This document shows positions 30,988 to 38,151 of a DNA stretch of 40,376 nucleotides, in pieces. Numbering within the stretch: the first letter of the stretch is position 1; every line of letters starts with the position of its first letter. The stretch lies in contig JAQGLP010000548.1 in the NCBI GenBank assembly GCA_028292835.1, positions 1 through 40,376 on the forward strand, read 5' to 3'. Both the position numbers and the translations under genes were made by a program. The notes beneath the pieces are model-generated. The model had not been told where the DNA came from. It saw only the letters and a program-made list of their open reading frames with translations, and made no database searches. This stretch comes from Variovorax sp. (GTDB taxonomy: Bacteria; Pseudomonadota; Gammaproteobacteria; Burkholderiales; Burkholderiaceae_C).

Positions 30988-31666
30988 GGGCTTCGCCGCT
31001 TCTTGCCGACGTGCGCCACATAGACCTCAGCGGCCTTGAGCGCCTCCTGCCACGTCTGCTTCTTGCCCTTGCGCGCCCGCTTGGACGTTGACCGGCCAAG
31101 CAGCTTGTCCAGCGACGGGAACTTGGCGATGCGGCCCAGCTTGGCGTTGAGGTGCGCGATGGAGATCGCACGTTCATAATCGCGGTCCGCGGCGCGCGCG
31201 GCCGCCGCTACCGCTTGCGCGAAGAGGCGCGGGGTTTGCTTCCAGAACCTGTCCGGGTCCTGGCCGATTTCGCACCATTCGCCGTAGCACTCGAGGATGT
31301 TCCAGCCGCCACCCTCAGCGGTTTCGGAGGGCCCCCGGCCGCCTTCGCTGCCTCCGGAAAGCAGGCGGAGAACGACTGCAGCACAATCGCCGCCGCCGCG
31401 TCCGGTCCGAGCGCCTGGATGATCTTGGCCGCGGTGCGGTCCTCGACTTCACCATGCCGGTCGAGCAGGCCGACGCGAAACACCGTCATCATGGCCGTGG
31501 GGCTCTTCAGCACAGCGGCCCCGATCTGCTCGATCTGTTCGGTCATCTCACCTTCGAGCACCGCGAGCGCGTAGAAGTCGAGCAGGATGACACCACCCTG
31601 CTCGAACCCCTCAACGTTCACTGGCCCGAAGGCAATTTCACCCGTCAGCGGGTTGGCGCTCAGCAT
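30984..31666 (-). CDS. Tail assembly chaperone frameshift product (gpGT-type, 227 aa)
   Basis: A frame with no ATG, GTG or TTG runs on the minus strand from 31448 to the stop at 30986-30984, in the -1 frame relative to the short chaperone. A ribosome that reads codons 1-113 of that gene and slips back 1 nt at GGGCCCT (31334-31328) gives a protein of 113 plus 114 residues. The new part holds CYGEWCEIGQDPDRFWKQTP, then a basic helical region (ARAADRDYERAISIAHLNAK) and KFPSLDKLLG, the outline of the C-terminal half of tail assembly chaperones. Lambda gpG/gpGT and many siphoviruses use the same plan; both forms guide tape-measure and tube assembly. Confidence 0.75.
31208..31666 (-). CDS. Tail assembly chaperone, short form (gpG-type, GTA-like)
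   Basis: A 152-residue protein starting at ATG 31666, which overlaps the tail-tube stop as TAATG; the frame is open to 31813 but that part is inside the tube gene. ANPLTGEIAF and VILLDFYALAVLEGEM resemble the small GTA-type tail assembly chaperone of Alphaproteobacteria (Phage_TAC family). The last 40 residues (SSSATANGAKSARTRTGSGSK) are low-complexity and basic, as expected when only a frameshift connects the useful second half. It is made in large amounts relative to the fusion in known systems. Confidence 0.75.
   Translation of the reverse strand: MLSANPLTGEIAFGPVNVEGFEQGGVILLDFYALAVLEGEMTEQIEQIGAAVLKSPTAMMTVFRVGLLDRHGEVEDRTAAKIIQALGPDAAAAIVLQSFSACFPEAAKAAGGPPKPLRVAAGTSSSATANGAKSARTRTGSGSKPRASSRKR
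31328..31334 (-). promoter_or_regulatory. Slippery heptamer for -1 frameshift (GGGCCCT)
   Basis: On the minus strand G GGC CCT fits X-XXY-YYZ exactly, with GGC and CCT as codons 112 and 113 of the chaperone gene. Slipping by -1 puts the tRNAs on GGG and CCC and enters the start-less frame. A GC-rich stretch follows, which could fold to stimulate the slip; no clear pseudoknot was worked out. Confidence 0.65.
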
Positions 31667-32100
31667 TACGCAGCCGGAACCAGGACAGGCTTGCCGGACA
31701 CCTTGAAGGTGGCCGAGCCGGTCATGCGATCTTCCAGCGGTGCTGCGCGACCGTGGGAGGTAGCGAAGCCGCGGAAGTCGAGGGTGGCGCCATTGGCGAA
31801 CTCGACACGCCAATTCTCGACGCTGTGGGTAGCGAAGTGCGTGGCGATCACCTCGTCGTCGGCCTCGCCGGGGATGAGATTGTAGACGATGCTCACCTCG
31901 CCGGCATCGGTCATGCCGGGCTTATATTCGTGGTGCCGGTCGGGGCTGGACATGTGCGTGAACTGCACGGAATCCCGCGAGAACTCGGGCGGGTTCAGCT
32001 CGGTCACCTCCGCGAGGGTGGTGCCGTACACACCGGGAGCCGTCTCCTTCTTGAGGAGCATGCCATAACCGATGTCAGTGTCGTCTGCCGTCTCTGCCAT
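31666..32100 (-). CDS. Major tail tube protein
   Basis: A 144-residue protein with the outline of a lambda gpV/Phage_TTP-type tube protein: YGMLLKKETAPGVYGTTLAEVTEL near the start, then beta strands with FTHMSSPDRHHEYKPG, VSIVYNLIPGEADDE and GSATFKVSGKPVLVP at the end. GGGAGG stands 6-7 nt before the ATG, as expected for a highly made protein. It is followed directly by the tail chaperones and the tape measure, the standard order. It forms the stacked rings of the non-contractile tail. Confidence 0.85.
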   Translation of the reverse strand: MAETADDTDIGYGMLLKKETAPGVYGTTLAEVTELNPPEFSRDSVQFTHMSSPDRHHEYKPGMTDAGEVSIVYNLIPGEADDEVIATHFATHSVENWRVEFANGATLDFRGFATSHGRAAPLEDRMTGSATFKVSGKPVLVPAA

Positions 32101-32112
32101 AATAGGCCTCCC

Positions 32113-32499
32113 TTAGGACTGGTAGGAAATGCGAAGGTCGAGCCGGGCGCGGTGAAGAGTGCCCGTCTGGTCGGTGTCCGGGTTGGTGCTGCTATCGATG
32201 ACGAAAGCCCGGTACTTCTTGCCATCGATAGTTTCGTACCAGGCGAGCATGGCGGCCAGGACGGCGCGGCGGACGCGCACGGCGTCCATGATGGTGCGGC
32301 CAATGTTGTCGACCTGCACGCGCGCGTCAGACCAGCCGCTCGGCCCGGCCATCTTCATCTCGGGTATGTCGCTGATCAGGTGCAGCACGATCGCGGGAAG
32401 TGTCGTTCCCTGAGACCGCTCGCCCCAATCGATGCGGGTCTGAACGAGCGCGGCGATGGGCGCGGTGCCGAGCAGCTTGGAGCGGACGACCTCTTCCAT
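32113..32499 (-). CDS. Tail completion/terminator protein (DUF3168-like)
   Basis: A 128-residue protein of the DUF3168 type (gp17-like): MEEVVRSKLLGTAPIAALVQTRIDWG at the N-terminus, PAIVLHLISDIPEMKM, then ARVQVDNIGRTIMDAVRVRRAVLAAM and a C-terminal beta segment. These proteins cap the tail tube and join it to the head. It lies between the HK97 gp10-like gene (2 bp after its stop) and the tube gene, the usual position. Confidence 0.8.
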   Translation of the reverse strand: MEEVVRSKLLGTAPIAALVQTRIDWGERSQGTTLPAIVLHLISDIPEMKMAGPSGWSDARVQVDNIGRTIMDAVRVRRAVLAAMLAWYETIDGKKYRAFVIDSSTNPDTDQTGTLHRARLDLRISYQS

Positions 32500-32501
32500 G
32501 A

Positions 32502-32972
32502 TCAGCCCTTCGCTGCATTCCGCGCGAGCTTGCGCGCGTACCGCTTGGCGGTCTTATCGACCTCTTGGCCGAGATCCTCGGCGAGGCCGTCGAGCAGCGC
32601 TTGGTGGTGCTCATCCCATGCGCGTCGCATGTAGCCGCTCGGAGGATTGTTGATCGACCCGAACTCCTGCGGCACCGCCTCGGGATATCCGCTCAAGCCG
32701 CCCTTCTGGCTGCTGGGCCCCATGTAAATCTCGACAGCGGCCTTGTTCGCAAACTTGCGCTTCCGCTGGTTCGGCGAGCCTTGAACGGTGCTGACGATGA
32801 TGCTGTCGCGCAGGTCGCCCTCTGCCACTGGAGCATTCGCCTTGGCGGCATCCTTCATCGGCTCCAGCCGGCGCTTGCCGACCCGCACGAGAGCCGCCTT
32901 GCCCATGCCGCGGGGGAGGTTTCCGAGGACGGCGTTGGTCGCCTTCAGGCCATCCAGGCGGAACTTGCTCAC
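32502..32972 (-). CDS. HK97 gp10-like neck/tail protein
   Basis: A 156-residue protein of the HK97-gp10 family: AKANAPVAEGDLRDSIIVSTV is the typical signature, followed by YMGPSSQKGGLSGYPEAVPQEFGS and PSGYMRRAWDEHHQALLDGL. Members are thought to be neck or tail completion proteins. It overlaps the head-closure gene by ATGA and ends 2 bp before the next start. Confidence 0.85.
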   Translation of the reverse strand: MSKFRLDGLKATNAVLGNLPRGMGKAALVRVGKRRLEPMKDAAKANAPVAEGDLRDSIIVSTVQGSPNQRKRKFANKAAVEIYMGPSSQKGGLSGYPEAVPQEFGSINNPPSGYMRRAWDEHHQALLDGLAEDLGQEVDKTAKRYARKLARNAAKG

Positions 32973-33325
32973 GGGGCGGGCTGGTCCGGCCGCGCGGTCG
33001 CGGTGATCTCGAGCGCATCCTCGCGCTCGTCGCTCTCCTTGGTCCCGGTGACCTCGTAGAACCGACCGCTCGCCGCGGGGTAGCGAATGAGGTCCTTGCC
33101 GGTGATCGTGCGCGTCAGGGCGTCGGAGCGCACCAGGAAGCGCGTGGTGATCTCCTGACTCTGCTCCGCCGCCCGCACCCGCTCACCGTCGCTGACATCG
33201 CGCTTGCGTGCCCAACGGCGCCCGATCTCCCCCATCTCGCCCCGCACGGTGGCCATGCCATCGTCGATCGTTCCAGCGCGGAAGATGGCGATCCGCCGGT
33301 CAAGCTCGCCCGGATCGACGCGCAC
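32969..33325 (-). CDS. Head closure/head-tail adaptor protein
   Basis: A 118-residue protein of the phage head-tail adaptor type (SPP1 gp16-like): GELDRRIAIFRAG at the start, EIGRRWARKRDVSDGERVRAAE in the middle and a beta-rich end with TRTITGKDLIRYPAASGRFYEV. The protein closes the connector channel after DNA packaging. It overlaps its downstream neighbour by ATGA and ends the head part of the operon. Confidence 0.85.
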   Translation of the reverse strand: MRVDPGELDRRIAIFRAGTIDDGMATVRGEMGEIGRRWARKRDVSDGERVRAAEQSQEITTRFLVRSDALTRTITGKDLIRYPAASGRFYEVTGTKESDEREDALEITATARPDQPAP

Positions 33326-33327
33326 GG

Positions 33328-33741
33328 TTAGAGCGCGACGCCCGACGGCTGGATGTTCACGTCCAGCACGCTTGCGGAGATCGCGATGCCGATGATGGTT
33401 GGATATTCACCGGTGGCGAGATCGCCGACCGGGCAGATGCCGCCTGGCGTATCGCCGAGGTAATAGGCGACACCGGGCGTGAGCGTCGCGCCGATGGTGA
33501 TCGGGCCCCGCTCATGCACCGCGAGAGGCTGGCCGTTCGCAGCACCATTCAGAGCGATGCCTTTCGGCGTGCGCACGAGCGCAGTGCCGGCGTTGTTGTC
33601 CGCCAGCTTGCATTTCCGGCTATCGGCGGAATCACGGTAGATGACCTGACCGGCCGTGACGGTCGCGCCCGCGACCGCCTGCTCGATGCTGGCGCCAGCG
33701 CCCGAAATGACGTTGGCGGCGGTGATGCTCAGATCGGCCAT
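33328..33741 (-). CDS. Phage structural protein, decoration-like
   Basis: A 137-residue beta-rich, Ala/Gly-rich protein: TAANVISGAGASIEQAVAGATV, GQVIYRDS, PKGIALNGAANGQPLAVHE, TPGVAYYLGDTPGGICP, IIGIAISASVLDVNIQPSGVAL. I remember close outlines as unnamed proteins in the connector region of many phages. The regular short strands suggest a head decoration or a fibre-like protein. GGAG stands 8 nt before the ATG. Role unproven. Confidence 0.65.
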   Translation of the reverse strand: MADLSITAANVISGAGASIEQAVAGATVTAGQVIYRDSADSRKCKLADNNAGTALVRTPKGIALNGAANGQPLAVHERGPITIGATLTPGVAYYLGDTPGGICPVGDLATGEYPTIIGIAISASVLDVNIQPSGVAL

Positions 33742-33774
33742 GCATGTTCTCCAGTTACCGCCGGTGGCGGCGGA

Positions 33775-34341
33775 TTAGCCGTAGACCCGGAACGGGCTCA
33801 GCAAGTTCTCGACGGTGGTGGACATTGGCACTGCGGCGACGTTGTTCGCGCCTGCGGCCACGGTGGTTCGGTTACGGTCCAGATCGCCCACCATCAGCAG
33901 GATCGCAGCGCGGATCGCCGCGGGCAGAGAGGAATAGCCCGCCTGGTACTGGACCCTAACAGCCTCCGGCTCAGCGCGAGGCGTCGGCCATGTCACGTCG
34001 AACGCGGGCCATAGCTCGTGCCCGCGCAAGGAATATTGATCGGCTGCGAGCGTCTGCTCGGCGCCGTCGCTGTCGATGTATTTCATGCTGACGACGCTGG
34101 CTATCGGCCGATACGGAAGCACTATCCTGCCGCTGCAGTATCCCGCGCCAAGACGCGCCTCCAAGGTCTGGAGCCCGATCGCGCGTCCCAACCAGCCGTC
34201 CGGTCCGTCGATGTGGCCGGTTGCCGCGGCCACCATCGACGTGATCAGCGCGTCGTCTTCGTCGTGCTCTACCTTCAGGTGCTGCTTGGCCTCCTCAAGG
34301 GTGACCACCGCCGCGGGCGGAGTGACGACGAAGACGCGCAT
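33775..34341 (-). CDS. Head-tail connector (gp6-like)
   Basis: A 188-residue protein of the HK97 gp6/gp15-like connector family. VTLEEAKQHLKVEHDEDDALITSMVAAATGHID is the signature N-terminal helix pair, GRAIGLQTLEARL and VVSMKYIDSDGAEQTL follow, and AIRAAILLMVGDLDRNRTT is the C-terminal helix. It forms a ring below the portal. It is 3 bp from the previous gene stop. Confidence 0.9.
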   Translation of the reverse strand: MRVFVVTPPAAVVTLEEAKQHLKVEHDEDDALITSMVAAATGHIDGPDGWLGRAIGLQTLEARLGAGYCSGRIVLPYRPIASVVSMKYIDSDGAEQTLAADQYSLRGHELWPAFDVTWPTPRAEPEAVRVQYQAGYSSLPAAIRAAILLMVGDLDRNRTTVAAGANNVAAVPMSTTVENLLSPFRVYG

Positions 34342-34344
34342 CTA

Positions 34345-34767
34345 TCAGGCGTTCGTGAGCGCGGCGCTGATGATCATCTTGCCGCTGGGCAGGATGACCG
34401 CGAGGTACGCAACCTCAGTGCCGGTGTCGGTCCAGGTCAGATCGATGTCGCCATCGGCCTCCGAGATCGCCAGCCACATCTTCTTCGCCACGATCGGGAG
34501 CAGCGCCCCGTCCGCGCCGATCGCGATGCCGGTCGAGCCGCCGGTCGCGGCGAAGGCGTCGCCGTTGGCGTCGAGCAGCAGCGCGAGGTGCACAGCCTGG
34601 CGCACGGCAATGTCAGTGCCGTCCGCCTTCTTCAGCTGGATGGCGATCGTGCGGACGTTGGTCGATTCCGCGCTGACCGTGATCGAGGCATCAGCAACAG
34701 CGCCATTGTTCTCGAAGATGTCGCCGGAGCCGACGACAAGCTTATTGGTGCGCGAGCGCCGGATCAT
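34345..34767 (-). CDS. Head-associated hypothetical protein
   Basis: A 140-residue protein, rich in Ala, Asp and beta-forming residues: IRRSRTNKLVVGSGDIF, SITVSAESTNVRTIAIQLKKADG, AVHLALLLDANGDAF, TEVAYLAVILPSGKMIISAAL. It overlaps the previous gene by ATGA and sits between the capsid and connector genes, where decoration proteins are found. No family is recognised. Confidence 0.65.
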   Translation of the reverse strand: MIRRSRTNKLVVGSGDIFENNGAVADASITVSAESTNVRTIAIQLKKADGTDIAVRQAVHLALLLDANGDAFAATGGSTGIAIGADGALLPIVAKKMWLAISEADGDIDLTWTDTGTEVAYLAVILPSGKMIISAALTNA

Positions 34768-34982
34768 TTCGTGTTTCCCTTCTTCTCGGCCTTGTTCGCC
34801 GGAGCGGGCTCGGATTTGTTCGCGGGAGCCTCTTCCGCCTTCTCGCCGAGCACCTTCACGAGATTCTGCCCGGCCAGCGCGTTCGCGTGGCCGCGGCTCG
34901 TCTCGTAGGTGTCACCCTCGGCCTTGCTGCCGTAATCGCCCGAATGGGCGCGCAGCACCTTAACCTTGACCGTGTCGGTCAT
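34764..34982 (-). CDS. Small capsid-adjacent protein
   Basis: A 72-residue protein. The ATG at 34982 has an ideal ribosome site AAAGGAGGTGA; a GTG at 34988 lies inside that site and cannot be the start. The first 45 residues are folded (VKVKVLRAHSGDYGSKAEGDTYE, HANALAGQNLVKVL), the last 27 are a charged tail with two APANK repeats. The very strong ribosome site implies high output. Possible capsid accessory. Confidence 0.65.
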   Translation of the reverse strand: MTDTVKVKVLRAHSGDYGSKAEGDTYETSRGHANALAGQNLVKVLGEKAEEAPANKSEPAPANKAEKKGNTK

Positions 34983-35003
34983 CGTCACCTCCTTTAGAAA
35001 GGT

Positions 35004-35027
35004 GAGGGCGAGCCGAAGCCCGCCCTC
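35004..35027 (-). promoter_or_regulatory. UUCG-capped hairpin after the capsid gene
   Basis: On the minus strand a 10-bp stem (one G-U pair) is closed by the very stable C(UUCG)G tetraloop, starting 11 nt after the capsid stop and ending 15 nt before the next gene's ribosome site. No U-run follows, so it is more likely an RNA stabiliser or processing stop than a full terminator. Confidence 0.55.
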
Positions 35028-35038
35028 AGTTGGAGAGA

Positions 35039-36229
35039 TCAGACGTTGCCGAAGTCGCCGTAGATCAGCGCGCCCGGCTTCTTCAGTGCCAGCGCGACAC
35101 GCTCCTCACACCGCATGGTGTAAAGGTTCTTCTCGAAGTCATCGCTGTTCTCGCTGGCGATAACGACTTCAGGCGCCATGCGATCATAGAGCGTCTGGAG
35201 CTTGAAGCCGCCGACAAGGAACTTGTCGATCGTCATCGCAGTCGTGCTGACCACCGGCTTTGCCCAAAGGCGCGGGCCGGCAAGGTTAAGCGGGTTCGCC
35301 CAGATATACTGGCCGTTGCCGTCCTTCGTCAGTTCGATGCCTGCCCAATCCGCCGGGTTCAGCACGATGCCGTCCGAGGGATACAGCGCCAGCTCGGCCT
35401 GCAGCAGGGCCAGCCGCAGCATGTCGATCATCGTCGCGTCAGCGATGGTGATGGGCGCCGAATATGCGGTGGCGCCGGGAATGAGGCCAGTGAGGTGCTG
35501 GCCGGTGCCGTCACCGGTGAGAAGCTCGCCCTCCTCGGCGAGCGCAAGGCCGAAGCGCATCTCGTTCTCGACCTCGCCCTGCAGCTGGACAGAGTCGTCC
35601 AGCGCCTGGCGGGTGAGCTTGGCGAGGTGAGCGATGACGCGCACCGGCGCATTGACCTGCTCCCAGACGTAGACGCTCGTCGGCTTCGTCGCCCCCTCGG
35701 CAACCACGGCAGCATTGTTCGTGCGCGTGGTCTGGCGAGCATAGTCGATCGACCCGCTCGTGGTCGGCACGATGGTGAGCAGGTCACGGATCGTTAGGCC
35801 GCGGCGCGGGAGCGACGTGACCTCGGTGTCGCGCATCGACCATGCGGTGCCCGACTGCGCGGCGGTGATCGCCTTGACCTGCGCTTCCGAGACCTTGAGT
35901 TCGATGCGGAAGCTGCCGCGCGCGCCGTCCGACAGATAGGTCTTGTACCGGTCGGATTCCGTAACCTGGGCACCGAACGACTTGACTTCGTTTTCGTCCT
36001 GGCCAGGGCGGCGCGCCATCTTCTGCTCGATCTGCGACAGCTGCTCCTTGAGCGTGTTCAGCTCGGTCAGTGCCTTATCGGTGCTCGCCTTCGTCTCGGC
36101 CGCAAGCGTGCCGGTCTTCTTGGCTTCGGTCAGCGCTTCGTCGGCGGTCTTCTTGATCGCCTCCTGCTTGTCGCCGATGTCCTTGCGCAGATCGTCGGCC
36201 AGCTGCTCAGCCGTCTTATGTTCGCTCAT
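35039..36229 (-). CDS. Major capsid protein, HK97 fold
   Basis: A 396-residue capsid protein of the HK97 family. Residues 1-75 are a charged coiled-coil (the delta domain that scaffolds assembly and is removed by the protease). The mature part begins near residue 85-105 and carries the E-loop region TTRTNNAAVVAEGATKPTS and the usual P- and A-domain strands (QALDDSVQLQGEVENEMRFGLALAEEGELLTGDG, ILNPADW-type, GFKLQTLYDRM). Cross-linking residues could not be confirmed. The protease gene lies directly upstream, as in HK97. Confidence 0.95.
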   Translation of the reverse strand: MSEHKTAEQLADDLRKDIGDKQEAIKKTADEALTEAKKTGTLAAETKASTDKALTELNTLKEQLSQIEQKMARRPGQDENEVKSFGAQVTESDRYKTYLSDGARGSFRIELKVSEAQVKAITAAQSGTAWSMRDTEVTSLPRRGLTIRDLLTIVPTTSGSIDYARQTTRTNNAAVVAEGATKPTSVYVWEQVNAPVRVIAHLAKLTRQALDDSVQLQGEVENEMRFGLALAEEGELLTGDGTGQHLTGLIPGATAYSAPITIADATMIDMLRLALLQAELALYPSDGIVLNPADWAGIELTKDGNGQYIWANPLNLAGPRLWAKPVVSTTAMTIDKFLVGGFKLQTLYDRMAPEVVIASENSDDFEKNLYTMRCEERVALALKKPGALIYGDFGNV

Positions 36230-36262
36230 GTTCGTATCCCAAAATGGAGGAAGGGGGAGGGG

Positions 36263-36913
36263 TCAGCCGCGCATCCGTTCGAGGAAGCGCAGCGCGTCGT
36301 CGGCCTTGACCTCGGGCTCCCCCCGAAGATGCGGCTTGCCCGCCGACGCCAGTGCGGCGGCGAGCGATTTCGAGAAGCCTGCATCCCGCAGGATCTCCTC
36401 AAATTCTCGAATGGTCGGCAGCATGCCGCTCTCAAGCGCGGCTTTCACGGCGGTGATGCGGGCCTCGATGTTCATCGGCATCGTGACGAGGCTGACCTCG
36501 CGCAGGTCGACCGTCTTGAGCTGCGCGACGTCGCGACGCTTCGGATCGGGACCAGCGCCCCCGACCGGGATGCGGTAGCCGATCGACATGCCGCCGATCG
36601 CGCCCTCCTGGATGAGGCCGTAGGTACGCTTGGCGAGCGGGTCGGTGTCGATGAGGAGCTTGCCGCGGACGAACAAGCCCTGCTTGTCTTCCTTGATCTC
36701 GCGCCAGACGCCGATGGGCTCATGCTGGTCGTGCTGCCACAGCATCGGAATGATGCGGTTCGCGGCCTTCGATGCCTTGATGCTTTCGAGGAAGGCGCCG
36801 CGCATGACGACGTCGCCACCCTGATCGACATTTCCGAAGGTCGACGCATAGCCTTCGAACTCGCCGGGCTCGGCAAGCGCCTTCGTTTCCATCGAGAGGT
36901 CAAAATACTTCAT
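36263..36913 (-). CDS. Prohead protease, HK97 family (S78)
   Basis: A 216-residue protease. EFEGYASTFGNVDQGGDVVMRGAF is the usual start, His61 in LWQHDQ and Ser110 in GGMSIGY are the probable catalytic pair, and REVSLVTMPMNIEA follows. It cleaves the delta domain and itself during head maturation. It overlaps the portal gene by ATGA and ends 34 bp before the capsid gene. The C-terminal 60 residues are a charged helical tail. Confidence 0.93.
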   Translation of the reverse strand: MKYFDLSMETKALAEPGEFEGYASTFGNVDQGGDVVMRGAFLESIKASKAANRIIPMLWQHDQHEPIGVWREIKEDKQGLFVRGKLLIDTDPLAKRTYGLIQEGAIGGMSIGYRIPVGGAGPDPKRRDVAQLKTVDLREVSLVTMPMNIEARITAVKAALESGMLPTIREFEEILRDAGFSKSLAAALASAGKPHLRGEPEVKADDALRFLERMRG

Positions 36914-38151
36914 GCGGCTTCCTTCAGCGGCGGTCCGCCGTTGTGACCGAGCCCCGGCTGCGCGGTGATCGGCTGGTTCTGCATCTGCATGCGGGGGACA
37001 TCTCCCCCCTCCACGGGCGGCAGGTTTTCCAGCGCGCGGACCTCGTTGATCGTCATCCAGCCATTCTGGAGAGCGGCGTTGTAGAAGGCGGAGCGCGCCT
37101 TGCTGTCGCCGCGTAGCAGGCCTTCAAGGTTGAACTCGATCGTGATGCCGGCGGCGATGTCCGCGGGCGTCAGCAACTGCTTGCGGAGCGCCTGCTCGAT
37201 GCGCTTGAGGCGGCGGCGGAGGCTGAACTTCACGAAGCCGAGCGTCTGTTGCTCCAACCCGGTGCCCCAGCTGGTCGACTTCTCCGTGTGCCCAATCATG
37301 AAGGGTGGGACGATGAACAGTCGGCACAACTCTTCGAGGGAGAACTTGCGGCTCTCCAGCATCTGCATGTCGTCGGGCGACATGGTGAGCTGCTGCCATT
37401 TTAGGTCGAACCCGAGGACCAGCGGGCGCCCGGAGTTTTCGGCCCCTTGATGACGCTTGGCGAGATGCTCCTCGATTTCCCCGCGCTGCTCCGGGGTCAT
37501 CTTCGTGGCGGTCTGGTAGACGCCGCTCGGCCGCACCGCGTTGCGGAAGACCGTCCCGGCGGTGCGGTTGAGCGCCTGGCTAAGGCCGAACGCTTCTGCG
37601 CCGAACTGCAGCGTGGACATGCCGCCGAGCGGATCGCCGCCGAAGCCGCGGATGTGTAGCACGTTCTCGCTGGCCTCGCGGCGCGACACGCCGTTCCATG
37701 TCCAGCGATATTCAATTTCGCCGTTGCTGAGACGGCTGCGGGCAACGATCGCCGGCGGGATGGGATCGAGGCCGATCACCTGACCGCTCACGCCGCGCAG
37801 CTTCTCAGCATAGGCATTGCCGCGCAGTTCGAGCGCGACGGACATATATTCCCAGAAGTCGACAGCGGTCTGATCCGCGTTCGGATCATCGTGCAGGATA
37901 CGATAGAGCCAGTGGTCGGTCGCGAGAACGCGTCCGCCTGGCGTCGATCGATAGACCATCAGCGGCAGCGTTGAGATCGCGCCGCCGATCAAATTGAGGC
38001 ACGCCCACGCCGCCGTGAGATTCATGACGCTGTAGTCGTTGACGCTCTCGGCTGCCGCGTTGCCGTAGCCCGCCGAGCCTTCGACGCTGGTCCGCGTGCC
38101 CAGCCGGATTATTCCCGAGAGCCGGTCGACTACACCGCTGAACCAACTCAC
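36910..38151 (-). CDS. Portal protein, HK97 family
   Basis: A 413-residue portal protein. NDYSVMNLTAAWACLNLIGGAISTLPL is the family N-terminal segment, HWLYRILHDDPNADQTAVDFWEYM and GNAYAEKLRG follow, and FSLEELCRLFIVPPFMIGHTEKSTS is the signature in the C-terminal half. Twelve copies form the ring at the head vertex through which DNA is packed. It overlaps TerL by ATGA and the protease by ATGA. Confidence 0.95.
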   Translation of the reverse strand: MSWFSGVVDRLSGIIRLGTRTSVEGSAGYGNAAAESVNDYSVMNLTAAWACLNLIGGAISTLPLMVYRSTPGGRVLATDHWLYRILHDDPNADQTAVDFWEYMSVALELRGNAYAEKLRGVSGQVIGLDPIPPAIVARSRLSNGEIEYRWTWNGVSRREASENVLHIRGFGGDPLGGMSTLQFGAEAFGLSQALNRTAGTVFRNAVRPSGVYQTATKMTPEQRGEIEEHLAKRHQGAENSGRPLVLGFDLKWQQLTMSPDDMQMLESRKFSLEELCRLFIVPPFMIGHTEKSTSWGTGLEQQTLGFVKFSLRRRLKRIEQALRKQLLTPADIAAGITIEFNLEGLLRGDSKARSAFYNAALQNGWMTINEVRALENLPPVEGGDVPRMQMQNQPITAQPGLGHNGGPPLKEAA

